From NCBI RefSeq assembly GCF_002890895.1, contig NZ_POUL01000013.1, forward strand, positions 62,001-126,000: 64,000 nt of DNA, given 5' to 3'. How positions within the stretch are numbered: the first letter of the stretch is position 1; the number at the start of each line of letters is the position of its first letter. The position numbers and the translations under genes are program-made. Shown here one piece after another: positions 45,625 to 53,802 of this stretch. The notes below the pieces were generated by a model. It made no database searches. It was not told where the DNA came from and saw only the letters and a program-made list of their open reading frames with translations. This DNA comes from Stutzerimonas stutzeri. GTDB taxonomy: Bacteria > Pseudomonadota > Gammaproteobacteria > Pseudomonadales > Pseudomonadaceae.

Positions 45625-46049
45625 TGCGCACCTCCTCTGATGAGCTGATTGAATTCAAGAACGTTGCCGTCGGGGTCGCGAATGAACAGCGCGATCCGTC
45701 GCGGGCCGATTGGATGCGGCCCCTCGGTAATGACGATGCCCTGCTGGTCCAGCCAGCCCTGAAGAGCCTCCAGATCATCGACGATAAAGGCAGGATGAGT
45801 CATGCCGGGCCGCTTGACCGGCGCATCCAGCAGCACGTTGTGCGAGTCCTGAGCACGCGCACCGTTGAAGATCAGGTTGATGCGCACGCCATCCGGGCTG
45901 AGCATTTCATTCGCCTCGAACAGCGGAAAGCTCGCGCTTTCGACGAAGCCCAGCGCCTGGTAGAAGGCCATCGCGCGCGGCCTGTCGCTGACACGAATGC
46001 CGATGTGGTCATAGGCGACAATGCGAGCGGGACTGGCTGACTGATTCAT
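45621..46049 (-). CDS. VOC-family (glyoxalase/dioxygenase fold) protein
   Basis: A protein of 142 residues from ATG 46049 (MNQSASPARIVAYDHIGIRVSDRPRAMAFY). The vicinal-oxygen-chelate fold is recognised by DHIGIRV…FYQALGF, HPAFIVDDLEALQGWLDQQG and the final RDPDGNVLEFNQL with the metal Glu. It may act on a glutathione adduct, given the coupled GST gene. The open frame extends 32 codons further upstream without similarity. Confidence 0.88.
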   Translation of the reverse strand: MNQSASPARIVAYDHIGIRVSDRPRAMAFYQALGFVESASFPLFEANEMLSPDGVRINLIFNGARAQDSHNVLLDAPVKRPGMTHPAFIVDDLEALQGWLDQQGIVITEGPHPIGPRRIALFIRDPDGNVLEFNQLIRGGAQ

Positions 46050-46160
46050 GTGCGAAACTCCAAAGACCTCAGTCCCTGCAGTCTCAACCGGAAAGCGGTT
46101 TTCTCCTATGCTGCCACCCTGACAACATCTATGCAGCAATCGCACTAATCGAAGGTGGCA

Positions 46161-47063
46161 ATGGACAAGCTCAAGGCGATGGCCAATTTCGTGAGGATCG
46201 TCGACAACGGCAGTTTGAGCTCGGCGGCTGAGGCGACCGGGCAGTCGGTGGCATCAGTGGTGCGCTCGCTGGCCGCGCTGGAGCGCCAGCTGGGCGTACG
46301 ACTGTTGAACCGCAGCACACGGCGCATGGCGCTTACTGACGAAGGCACGGAATATCTCGCCTGGAGCCGTCGCATGCTGGCGGACTTCGCCGACATGGAG
46401 CAGCGCCTGGAGGCCAGCGATGGCGCCGTGCGCGGCCTGCTGCGTATCACCGCGCCGATGGAGTTCGGTCAGCGTTACGTCGCACCGCTGGTGAACGAAT
46501 TTCTCAAGGAACATGCAGAGATTCGAGTCGAGCTGAACCTGAGCGACCAGATCGTCCCGCTGCTCGACGAGCGCCTCGACCTCGCGCTGCGCATCGGCCA
46601 CCTGCCCGACTCAGCCATGGTCGCCCGGCAGATCGGCAGCACCCGCCTGGTCACCTGTGCCAGCCCTGAATACCTGAGCGCCGCCCCGCCCATCGACACA
46701 CCGGCCGCCCTCGAGGACCACGCCTGCATCGCCTTCGCCGGCCAGGGCCGCCACTGGTACTACCGCCACGGTGAAAAGGAACAGGCCGAAGAGATCACCC
46801 CACGTCTGACCTGCAACCAGATCCGCGCTGCCAGCCTGGCCTGTGTGCAGGGCGTGGGCATCACGCGCCTGATGCACTATCAGGTCGCCGATAAACTGGC
46901 TGACGGTCGTCTGGTGAGGCTTCTTCGGGATTACGAACCTGAGGACCTGCCGATCCAACTGGTCTACCCCCACGCCTTGCAGCTGTCGCCTAGGGTGCGG
47001 GCCTTCGTCGAATGGGCGTGCCCGCGATTGGAGCGCTTGATGCCGGGGCCGGATGAGAGATAA
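46161..47063 (+). CDS. LysR-family transcriptional regulator
   Basis: A protein of 300 residues. The N-terminal winged helix (MDKLKAMANFVRIVDNGSLSSAAEATGQSVASVVRSLAALERQLG pattern, helix-turn-helix about residues 18–40) and the effector domain from about residue 90 (LRITAPMEFGQRYVAPLV) fit the CrgA-like LysR subgroup. GAAGG lies 5 bp before ATG 46161, preferred over the in-frame GTG at 46155. It is divergent from the VOC–GST pair, its probable target. The effector is unknown. Confidence 0.92.
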   Translation: MDKLKAMANFVRIVDNGSLSSAAEATGQSVASVVRSLAALERQLGVRLLNRSTRRMALTDEGTEYLAWSRRMLADFADMEQRLEASDGAVRGLLRITAPMEFGQRYVAPLVNEFLKEHAEIRVELNLSDQIVPLLDERLDLALRIGHLPDSAMVARQIGSTRLVTCASPEYLSAAPPIDTPAALEDHACIAFAGQGRHWYYRHGEKEQAEEITPRLTCNQIRAASLACVQGVGITRLMHYQVADKLADGRLVRLLRDYEPEDLPIQLVYPHALQLSPRVRAFVEWACPRLERLMPGPDER

Positions 47064-47119
47064 AGGGTGCGTTCAGCCGGTTAGCTGCAGTGGACTCCTC
47101 TCACAGCGAGCCCTGCTAT

Positions 47120-48946
47120 TCATGCGTACTCACTAAGCGCCAGACAAACCTGATTGCGCCCTTGCGCTTTCGCTCGGTACAAGGCCTCGTCGGCAGCTTT
47201 GGCGTAGGTTAGCGGGCTGTCGCCCGTCGTGGGAATCCAGGCAGCGACGCCGATGCTGACCGAAAAGCGAATAGAACTGGCAGGCAGTTCAAGCTCCAGC
47301 TCGGCCACAGCGACCCGAATCTTTTCGGCAATGGCCTCAGCACTAGCTGCACTCATGCCGTAGAAAATTACCGCAAACTCCTCTCCGCCAAGACGAGCCG
47401 CAAACTCGTTATCGCGTCGGCTGAATGTCGCAAGCGTAGCGCCCAGCACAGCGAGACATTCGTCCCCCACACCATGACCGTACTGGTCATTGATACGCTT
47501 GAAGTGGTCGATGTCGAGCATCAGGAAGGCGAGACACTGGCCTTCCGCACGGCCCCGCTCGATCGAAGCGCTCACCCGTTCCTCGAAGCCGCGCCGATTG
47601 CTGACGCCAGTGAGCGGATCGGTGCTGCTCAACCGACGAAGCTCCTGATTAGCTTGCTCCAACTGGTGCGTTCTCGAAGCGACTCGGTCTTCGAGCAGTG
47701 CATTGGCTTGCTCCTGCGCGACCAACAGCGCTTTCTGGGCGCGCAAACGGGAGGCTTTTTCTCGGTTGATGCGATCGGCCAACGCGATGGATAGAAGCAG
47801 GAATTCCAGTACGAAGCCCATCAGTTGAGCGGAACGCACGTAGCTGCTCATGGGAATCAAGCCTGCCATTGCCAACGTGAGGCACAGCGTGGTCGCAACC
47901 AACCCTGACCACGCGACGAGGAAGAAACCTGCAGAGGCATTACCCCGCAACCAGACGAGGAAAGCGATGGATAAGGCCAGTACACAGGTAATGAAGCCGC
48001 CGTGCTCGATATAGAGGTAGCCCATGGCCCAAGGGTTAACGACAGATACCAGCGCGGCGACACCCCAGTAAGCAATCACCAGATTGCTCAGACGCAGAAC
48101 CCAGCCGCCTTCACCCTTGAGGTTCAGAAACTGCCGTTCGAAAAGACCTGCTGCGAGGAATGCCAAGCTGACGGAGAGGAAGTTCGAGCGTTGGGCGAAC
48201 CATTGCCAGTCTGACCAAAGGAAGTACGGACCGTAGCCATACTCGCTTGCGACATAGAACGCGGCCGACGCCAGATACCAGCAGTAGGAGATATACGACC
48301 GGTCTCTGGTGAATATAAAAAGCGAGGCGTTGTACAGCATCATGACCAGCATAGCGCCAAAGAAAGCGCCCATACGCAGGTTCTCGTTACGCTCTTCCAG
48401 ATTGAACGCGGCCAGGTCGATGAGCCGAATGGGAAGAACCATAGGCTGCGTAGCCTGCAAACGCAGGTAAACCTCAGCTGCACCGGGCGGCAGCGTGAGA
48501 GGCAAAACCAGTACTGGACTCTTGAAAGCCCGTTCTGACGGGGTGACAGTACTGCCGGTGCTGACCACCTCCGACCAGCCACCACTGGCATGGCCCAGCA
48601 CTCGCGCTTCGACTCTTTCAAAGCTCCAGTCGATGAGGAGCAAGCGCCTCACCGCGTCCGGGCTGGGATTGACGAGGTGAAAACGCACCCATGCCCCCGC
48701 TGGCTGGTAGCCGATGTTGAGGGTCGGTTTTTCGTTTGATTGCCATGCACCCGCATAGGCGGCGCCGGCTACTGCGCTGAATGTCTCGGAATCAGGCGCA
48801 ATCAGATACTCGAGGTTGATATCCCGGTTGTCGAAAGACTGCGCGGTTGAAAGGTCGGTTATGGGTAACGCATAGGAATTGGCGCTACCCCACCCCAAGA
48901 CTGACAGGGCAAACACGCATACAAGGCAAACCAGAAGTCGCTGCAT
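47120..48946 (-). CDS. 7TM-DISM diguanylate cyclase (GGDEF)
   Basis: A protein of 608 residues: signal peptide, periplasmic 7TMR-DISMED2 domain (about 30–180), seven transmembrane helices (about 190–395), a short coiled coil (about 400–440), and a C-terminal GGDEF domain (DPLTGVSNRRGFEERV … RLGGEEFAVIFYG). The GGEEF active site is intact, so it should make c-di-GMP in response to a periplasmic ligand, often a sugar. The inhibitory RxxD site reads RDNE, so product inhibition may be lost. No neighbour points to its signal. Confidence 0.92.
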   Translation of the reverse strand: MQRLLVCLVCVFALSVLGWGSANSYALPITDLSTAQSFDNRDINLEYLIAPDSETFSAVAGAAYAGAWQSNEKPTLNIGYQPAGAWVRFHLVNPSPDAVRRLLLIDWSFERVEARVLGHASGGWSEVVSTGSTVTPSERAFKSPVLVLPLTLPPGAAEVYLRLQATQPMVLPIRLIDLAAFNLEERNENLRMGAFFGAMLVMMLYNASLFIFTRDRSYISYCWYLASAAFYVASEYGYGPYFLWSDWQWFAQRSNFLSVSLAFLAAGLFERQFLNLKGEGGWVLRLSNLVIAYWGVAALVSVVNPWAMGYLYIEHGGFITCVLALSIAFLVWLRGNASAGFFLVAWSGLVATTLCLTLAMAGLIPMSSYVRSAQLMGFVLEFLLLSIALADRINREKASRLRAQKALLVAQEQANALLEDRVASRTHQLEQANQELRRLSSTDPLTGVSNRRGFEERVSASIERGRAEGQCLAFLMLDIDHFKRINDQYGHGVGDECLAVLGATLATFSRRDNEFAARLGGEEFAVIFYGMSAASAEAIAEKIRVAVAELELELPASSIRFSVSIGVAAWIPTTGDSPLTYAKAADEALYRAKAQGRNQVCLALSEYA

Positions 48947-49085
48947 GTTGGCTGACGCGCTCGGAAAATGGAGGATGCGAGTGGTGGCTCATGCGATACG
49001 ACCTCTCGGTCTGATATCGACCGATCGCCGCGCAGCTTGATAGCTGCGAACGCACCCACAGCGCATCGCCCCAAGATTCAGGCCA

Positions 49086-51086
49086 TTAGTTGAAGGTCAG
49101 CTTCGCCCCCGCATAAATCGTCCGCCCTGGAGCAGGCTCGTAGTAGCGGCCGAAGTTATCGTTGATACGCAGGTTGTCGTAGTAGTCGCGGTCCAGAAGG
49201 TTGTCGATGCCGATGTAGGGCTCCCATCGCTGATCGCCCCACACCATCCGCCAACCCAAGCGGGCGTTGGTTACCGCGTAGCCGGCCACGCGGTCGCGGT
49301 TGGCGTTGTCCGCGTACTGATGGTCGTAGGCATTGACGTTGACTCGTGCATACCAGTCGTCACGGTCATAGCTGACTTCGGCGAACAGGCTCTGCCTCGG
49401 AATCCCCGGGATGCGGTTGCCGTCGTAGCCCTGGAATTGGTCGAAACGGTAACGGTTGTAACTCCATGCACCGGTCAATCGCCAGTAGTGTCCCAGCAAC
49501 CAATCCCCGCTGAGTTCGACACCGTCGCGGCTTGAACGCCCCGCGTTGGTGTAGAAGGTGCGTCCGTCGACTTCCGGCACCAACTCATCTTCGATACGCA
49601 TGCTGTAGAGCACCGCTTCGTAGCGCAATCCCGGATACTCACCTTTGAAGCCTATCTCGCGGTTGACCGCCTGCGCTGGGCCAAGCGATGGGTTGAAACC
49701 GCCCCCGGTTGGGTTGGCCATTTCGTTGATGGTCGGCGTCTCGAACGATGTCGCGTAACGCATGTAGGCCACATGATGGGCGTCCAGTTGCCGGCTCAGC
49801 CCCAGACTGTAGTTCCAGTCATCCAGGTTGCGCTCGCCCGAGGCATCGCCGTCGCTCAGGTAGCGGTCCTTGGCTTCGAGCCGCACGCTGTCATAGCGCA
49901 CGCCGGCGGTGAGCAGCCAGGCGTCGCCCAGGCTCAGCTGATCTTCGATAAACACACCCCGGCTGTCCGCTGTTTCGCGCTGGCGCTGAGTCAGGGCGCC
50001 GGTGATGCCGCCGGGCAGGTTGTCGTTGCGCGAGCGCTCGTCCCGCTGGCTTTCCAGGTCCATCCCAACGGTCAACTGATGTGGCAGGCCCGCCAGTTCC
50101 CGGTTAAAGGTGCGCTGGGCACCCACTCCGGCAAACCAGCGGTCGTAGGCTGTCTGGCCGTTGTTCTGCAACGGGAGGCGGTTGCTGAACTCGCGCTGGC
50201 CGTAATAACTGCGCAACTGGTAGGTATCGCCGCCTGCGGCCTGGCCATCCCAGACCAGCGAGAGGCGCTGCTGCTCGACAGTTTCGTCAGCATCGAACTG
50301 AAGGCTCTGCGGCCGCGCCTGGGAACGCTCCGCCCGGACCTGGTCCAGGTTCAGCCCACCGGGATCTTCGGCTCGGTTGTCGATCGCATGCAGGGTGAGG
50401 CCGAGCGTGCCGCCCTCCCCTTGCCAGCGCAGCTTGCCGGTGAGGTGGTTGGTTTCAGCGGTACCGTGCGTGCGATAGCCGTCGAGCTGTGTGGCGTTGA
50501 CGGCGAGCAAGGCGCCCAGTGATCCGGCGCTGCCACTGGTTTCCGCGCGCATGCGGCGATAGCCCAGCTCGCCGCCGGTCACCTCGACCTGCGTGAACGG
50601 CGTATCCCCTGGCTGTCGCGTCTGGATCGCCAGTACGCCACCGGCAGCATTGCCGTAAATGGTCGACGAGGGTCCGCGGATCACCTCGATGCGCTCCACC
50701 AACGAGGTATCCAGCCCATCCATTTCGGTCTGCCCGTCAGGCATGGTCAGGGGCACCCCGTCGACCAGCACCCGCACGCCACGAACGCCAAAACTGGAAC
50801 GGGAACCAAAGCCGCGAATGGACAAGCGCATGCCCTGGGCCAGGTTGTAGCGGCTCTGCGAAAGCGCGCCCGGCACAGGCCCGAGCAGGCTGTCGAGGGT
50901 GAGCAGCTGCTCACCCGGATGATCCTGCGCCGACACGGCGGATACCGCCATCGGCAAGGTAAACCAGTCGGACTCGGCTCGGGGCGAGCTCACCAACAGG
51001 GGATCGAGGGTGAGCGGTTCGCTCGTCTGCGCGAGCAATGGTCCGGTAGGCAACAAGAGCGATCCGGCAAGTAAGAGTCGATACAT
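49086..51086 (-). CDS. TonB-dependent outer-membrane receptor, PqqU/YncD-like
   Basis: A protein of 666 residues with a signal peptide ending PLLAQ. The plug domain has MRLSIRGFGSRSSFGVRGVRVLVDGVPLTMPDGQTEMDGLD and EVIRGPSSTIYGNAAGGVLAI. The 'RGFGxRSxFGVRG' and 'DGxPxTMPDGQ' stretches are close to what I recall of E. coli YncD, shown to import PQQ and renamed PqqU. It is divergent from a PQQ-dependent alcohol dehydrogenase gene, which supports PQQ as ligand. The family (TonB receptor) is certain; the ligand is inference. Confidence 0.85.
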   Translation of the reverse strand: MYRLLLAGSLLLPTGPLLAQTSEPLTLDPLLVSSPRAESDWFTLPMAVSAVSAQDHPGEQLLTLDSLLGPVPGALSQSRYNLAQGMRLSIRGFGSRSSFGVRGVRVLVDGVPLTMPDGQTEMDGLDTSLVERIEVIRGPSSTIYGNAAGGVLAIQTRQPGDTPFTQVEVTGGELGYRRMRAETSGSAGSLGALLAVNATQLDGYRTHGTAETNHLTGKLRWQGEGGTLGLTLHAIDNRAEDPGGLNLDQVRAERSQARPQSLQFDADETVEQQRLSLVWDGQAAGGDTYQLRSYYGQREFSNRLPLQNNGQTAYDRWFAGVGAQRTFNRELAGLPHQLTVGMDLESQRDERSRNDNLPGGITGALTQRQRETADSRGVFIEDQLSLGDAWLLTAGVRYDSVRLEAKDRYLSDGDASGERNLDDWNYSLGLSRQLDAHHVAYMRYATSFETPTINEMANPTGGGFNPSLGPAQAVNREIGFKGEYPGLRYEAVLYSMRIEDELVPEVDGRTFYTNAGRSSRDGVELSGDWLLGHYWRLTGAWSYNRYRFDQFQGYDGNRIPGIPRQSLFAEVSYDRDDWYARVNVNAYDHQYADNANRDRVAGYAVTNARLGWRMVWGDQRWEPYIGIDNLLDRDYYDNLRINDNFGRYYEPAPGRTIYAGAKLTFN

Positions 51087-51429
51087 GGTTGAACCTTGTT
51101 GTTATGGGGTGACGTGGCTGTCGCCAACCGCTGTTGCCAGGCAAACCACTGAATTGCCCTGGCCAAGAGGACGCGATTGGGCAGCCTCGGGAACAGGCGC
51201 ACCGGAACGCGCGTTCAAAGTACAGAAACCACCCGATGCGGAAAACCCTGCAGAGGCCTGTGCGTCTTTAACGCAACGCACATGCCAAGCAAGCCTGAAG
51301 ACGTCACTCGTTGCCGTTTACGCCTCCGCAACGGCTTGCCAGCCGGCAGTCCTGCTGCCTCGGCAGGCCATTCTCAATCGCCGCCTCTGCATCCAGTCTG
51401 CGGATAACAGGCTGGGAGGCGCGCGCCTT

Positions 51430-51483
51430 TGTCGCAGCCGCGCGACAGTTGTCGCAGCCGCGCAACGGTTTGGTTGCGACAAG
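51430..51483 (+). promoter_or_regulatory. Probable upstream activator sites (two inverted repeats)
   Basis: TGTCGC-AGCCGC-GCGACA (51430–51447) is a perfect inverted repeat with a 6-bp spacer. TGTCGCAGCCGCGCAAC then repeats it directly from 51450. CGCAAC-GGTTTG-GTTGCG (51461–51478) is a second perfect inverted repeat with the same geometry. The block ends about 75 bp upstream of the -24 box. They fit an enhancer-binding protein, most simply the AcoR-like regulator encoded at 55339–57249. Confidence 0.65.
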
Positions 51484-51555
51484 CCGCGTAAGCCGCGGCG
51501 ACCGCGACCCGCGCCAGCCAGCGCCATAGCTGGCTTTGCTGCCAAATCGAAACGG

Positions 51556-51572
51556 CTGGCACAGCGGTTGCT
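51556..51572 (+). promoter_or_regulatory. Sigma-54 (-24/-12) promoter of the PQQ dehydrogenase–aldA operon
   Basis: CTGGCACAGCGGTTGCT matches the consensus YTGGCACG-N4-TTGCW at nearly every position, with GG and GC 10 bases apart. It is 58 bp before the gene start, with activator repeats upstream. Confidence 0.88.
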
Positions 51573-51629
51573 CTCCCTGAAAGACCTGCCCCACGGGGCG
51601 GCCAGACCAATAACAAGAGAGAGCCTGCG

Positions 51630-53786
51630 ATGAAGCACCTAGATCCCTACCTGGGCCGACGGCCCACCACACTGCTTGGCGCCAGCCTTGCCGCCCTGCT
51701 GTCCCTGCCGCTGCACGCCGCCGAAGTCGACGGTAAACGCATCGCCAATGCCGACGCGGAGCCCGGCAACTGGATGAGCCACGGCCGTGACTATGGCGAG
51801 CAGCGCTTCAGCCCGCTGAAGAAGATCACCGACGCCAACGTCGACGATCTCGGGCTGGCCTGGAGCTACAAGCTCGACATCGACCGCGGCGTGGAAGCCA
51901 CGCCCATCGTGGTCGACGGCGTGATGTACACCACCGGGCCGTTCTCCATCGTCTACGCACTGGATGCACGCACCGGCAAGGAAATCTGGAAGTACGACCC
52001 CAAGTCCGACCGCGCCCGCGCGGGTGAGGCCTGCTGCGATGCGATCAACCGCGGCGTGGCCGTGTGGAAAGGCAAAGTCTACGTCGGCGTGCTCGACGGT
52101 CGCCTCGAAGCCATCGACGCCAAGACCGGAGAGCGCGTCTGGTCGGTCGACACCCGCTTCGACAAGGACCGCAGCTACTCCATCACCGGCGCGCCACGCG
52201 TCGTCAACGGCAAGGTAGTGATCGGCAACGGCGGCGCCGAATTCGGCGTGCGCGGCTACGTCACCGCCTATGACGCCGAGACCGGTGATCAGGCCTGGCG
52301 CTTCTTTACCGTACCGGGTGACCCGGACAAGCCCGCCGAAGGCAAGGGCATGGAGATCGCCAAGAAGACCTGGCACGGCCGCGCCTTTGTCGAACAAGGC
52401 GGCGGTGGTACGGCCTGGGACTCCTTCGCCTATGACCCGGAGCTGAACCTGCTCTATATCGGTGTCGGCAACGGCTCGCTGTGGGACCCGATCTGGCGCA
52501 GTGAGGGTAAGGGCGACAACCTGTTCCTGTCCTCCATCGTTGCGGTCAACGCCGACACCGGCGAGTACGTCTGGCACTACCAGACCACGCCGGGCGATGC
52601 CTGGGACTACACCGCCACCCAGCACATGATCCTGGCTGACCTCGAGATCAAGGGAAAACAGCGCAAAGTGCTGATGCAGGCGCCAAAGAACGGCTTCTTC
52701 TACGTCATCGATCGCGCCACCGGCGAGCTGCTGTCGGCCGAAAACATCGTGCCGATCAATTGGGCCAAGGGCGTCGATCTGAAGACTGGCCGGCCCATCG
52801 TCGACGACGAAGCCGCCGCTTACTGGAAAGGTGAGAAGAAGGCGAAGCTGGTCCAGCCGGGCTTCTGGGGCGCGCATGACTGGCACCCCATGTCCTATAA
52901 CCCGAACACCGGGCTGGTCTACATCCCGGCGCACATCATGTCGGCGTGGTACGAGCACGTGCCGGATGCGCCGGCGCGCAACAAATTCAAGAGCATGTAC
53001 CAGCTGGGTCTGAAGACCGGAATGATGCCCGAGGACCCGGAAGGCCTGGGCAAGTACGCCGACACCTGGTCCGGCAAGCTGATCGCCTGGGACCCGGTCA
53101 AGCAAGAGCAGGCCTGGGAAGTGCCCTACGTCACCATCTTCAACGGCGGCACCCTGAGCACCGCCGGCAATCTGGTGTTCGAAGGCAGCGCCGACGGTCG
53201 CGTCATCGCCTATGCCGCCGACACTGGAGAGAAGCTCTGGGAGCAGCCGGCCGCCAGCGGGGTAATGGCCGCGCCCATCACCTACAGCGTGGACGGCGAG
53301 CAGTACGTGACCTTCATGGCGGGCTGGGGCGGCGCCTTCTCCACCTTTGCCGGCGCCCTCTCGCTGCGCGCCGGGGTGCAGCCCTATGCCCAGGTGCTGA
53401 CCTACAAGCTCGGCGGTACGGCCGAACTGCAGGAACCGGCACCGCGTGAAGATGCGCCCAAGCCACCGACGCTAACCGCCGATGCCGCCACCGTCGAGGC
53501 CGGCGCCAAGCTTTATGACGGCTACTGCTCGCAATGCCACGGCATCCACGCAGTCAGCGGCGGCGTGTTGCCGGACCTGCGCATGCTCACTCCGGAAAAA
53601 CATGAGCAGTTCCTCGGCATCCTCCACGGCGCACGCATCCCCGATGGCATGCCCTCCTTCGCCGAGGCGTTTGATCGCGAGCAGATGGAGCAGATCCATC
53701 AATACCTGATCAAGCGCGCCCACGACCGAATCGAGCACGGCCCGAACGACCTGCCCCAGCCGACTCAGAAAACGGCCAGCAACTGA
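51630..53786 (+). CDS. PQQ-dependent quinohemoprotein alcohol dehydrogenase (type II)
   Basis: A periplasmic alcohol dehydrogenase of 718 residues: signal peptide (cleavage near PLHA), eight-bladed PQQ propeller, and C-terminal cytochrome c (CSQCH, Met ligand in DGMPSFAE). The vicinal disulfide cysteines Cys135–Cys136 are present (GEACCDAINRG). Metal-site Asp326 is followed by Tyr-Thr, the calcium rather than lanthanide type. It oxidises primary alcohols or diols to aldehydes and passes electrons through its own heme. It is 16 bp upstream of aldA and behind a sigma-54 promoter. Confidence 0.93.
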   Translation: MKHLDPYLGRRPTTLLGASLAALLSLPLHAAEVDGKRIANADAEPGNWMSHGRDYGEQRFSPLKKITDANVDDLGLAWSYKLDIDRGVEATPIVVDGVMYTTGPFSIVYALDARTGKEIWKYDPKSDRARAGEACCDAINRGVAVWKGKVYVGVLDGRLEAIDAKTGERVWSVDTRFDKDRSYSITGAPRVVNGKVVIGNGGAEFGVRGYVTAYDAETGDQAWRFFTVPGDPDKPAEGKGMEIAKKTWHGRAFVEQGGGGTAWDSFAYDPELNLLYIGVGNGSLWDPIWRSEGKGDNLFLSSIVAVNADTGEYVWHYQTTPGDAWDYTATQHMILADLEIKGKQRKVLMQAPKNGFFYVIDRATGELLSAENIVPINWAKGVDLKTGRPIVDDEAAAYWKGEKKAKLVQPGFWGAHDWHPMSYNPNTGLVYIPAHIMSAWYEHVPDAPARNKFKSMYQLGLKTGMMPEDPEGLGKYADTWSGKLIAWDPVKQEQAWEVPYVTIFNGGTLSTAGNLVFEGSADGRVIAYAADTGEKLWEQPAASGVMAAPITYSVDGEQYVTFMAGWGGAFSTFAGALSLRAGVQPYAQVLTYKLGGTAELQEPAPREDAPKPPTLTADAATVEAGAKLYDGYCSQCHGIHAVSGGVLPDLRMLTPEKHEQFLGILHGARIPDGMPSFAEAFDREQMEQIHQYLIKRAHDRIEHGPNDLPQPTQKTASN

Positions 53787-53802
53787 CCCTCAGGAGAGTG
53801 AC

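Larger units (their letters stand above)
51087..51629. other. Divergent regulatory region, TonB receptor / PQQ dehydrogenase
   Basis: 543 bp without a supported gene. The right half holds inverted-repeat activator sites (51430–51483) and a strong -24/-12 promoter (51556–51572). I saw no clear Fur or sigma-70 element for the receptor gene at the left end. Confidence 0.7.

Noticed and set aside
51639..53105. Minus-strand open frame of 488 codons opposite the PQQ dehydrogenase
   Set aside because: Shadow frame; the plus strand has PQQ propeller and heme c motifs.
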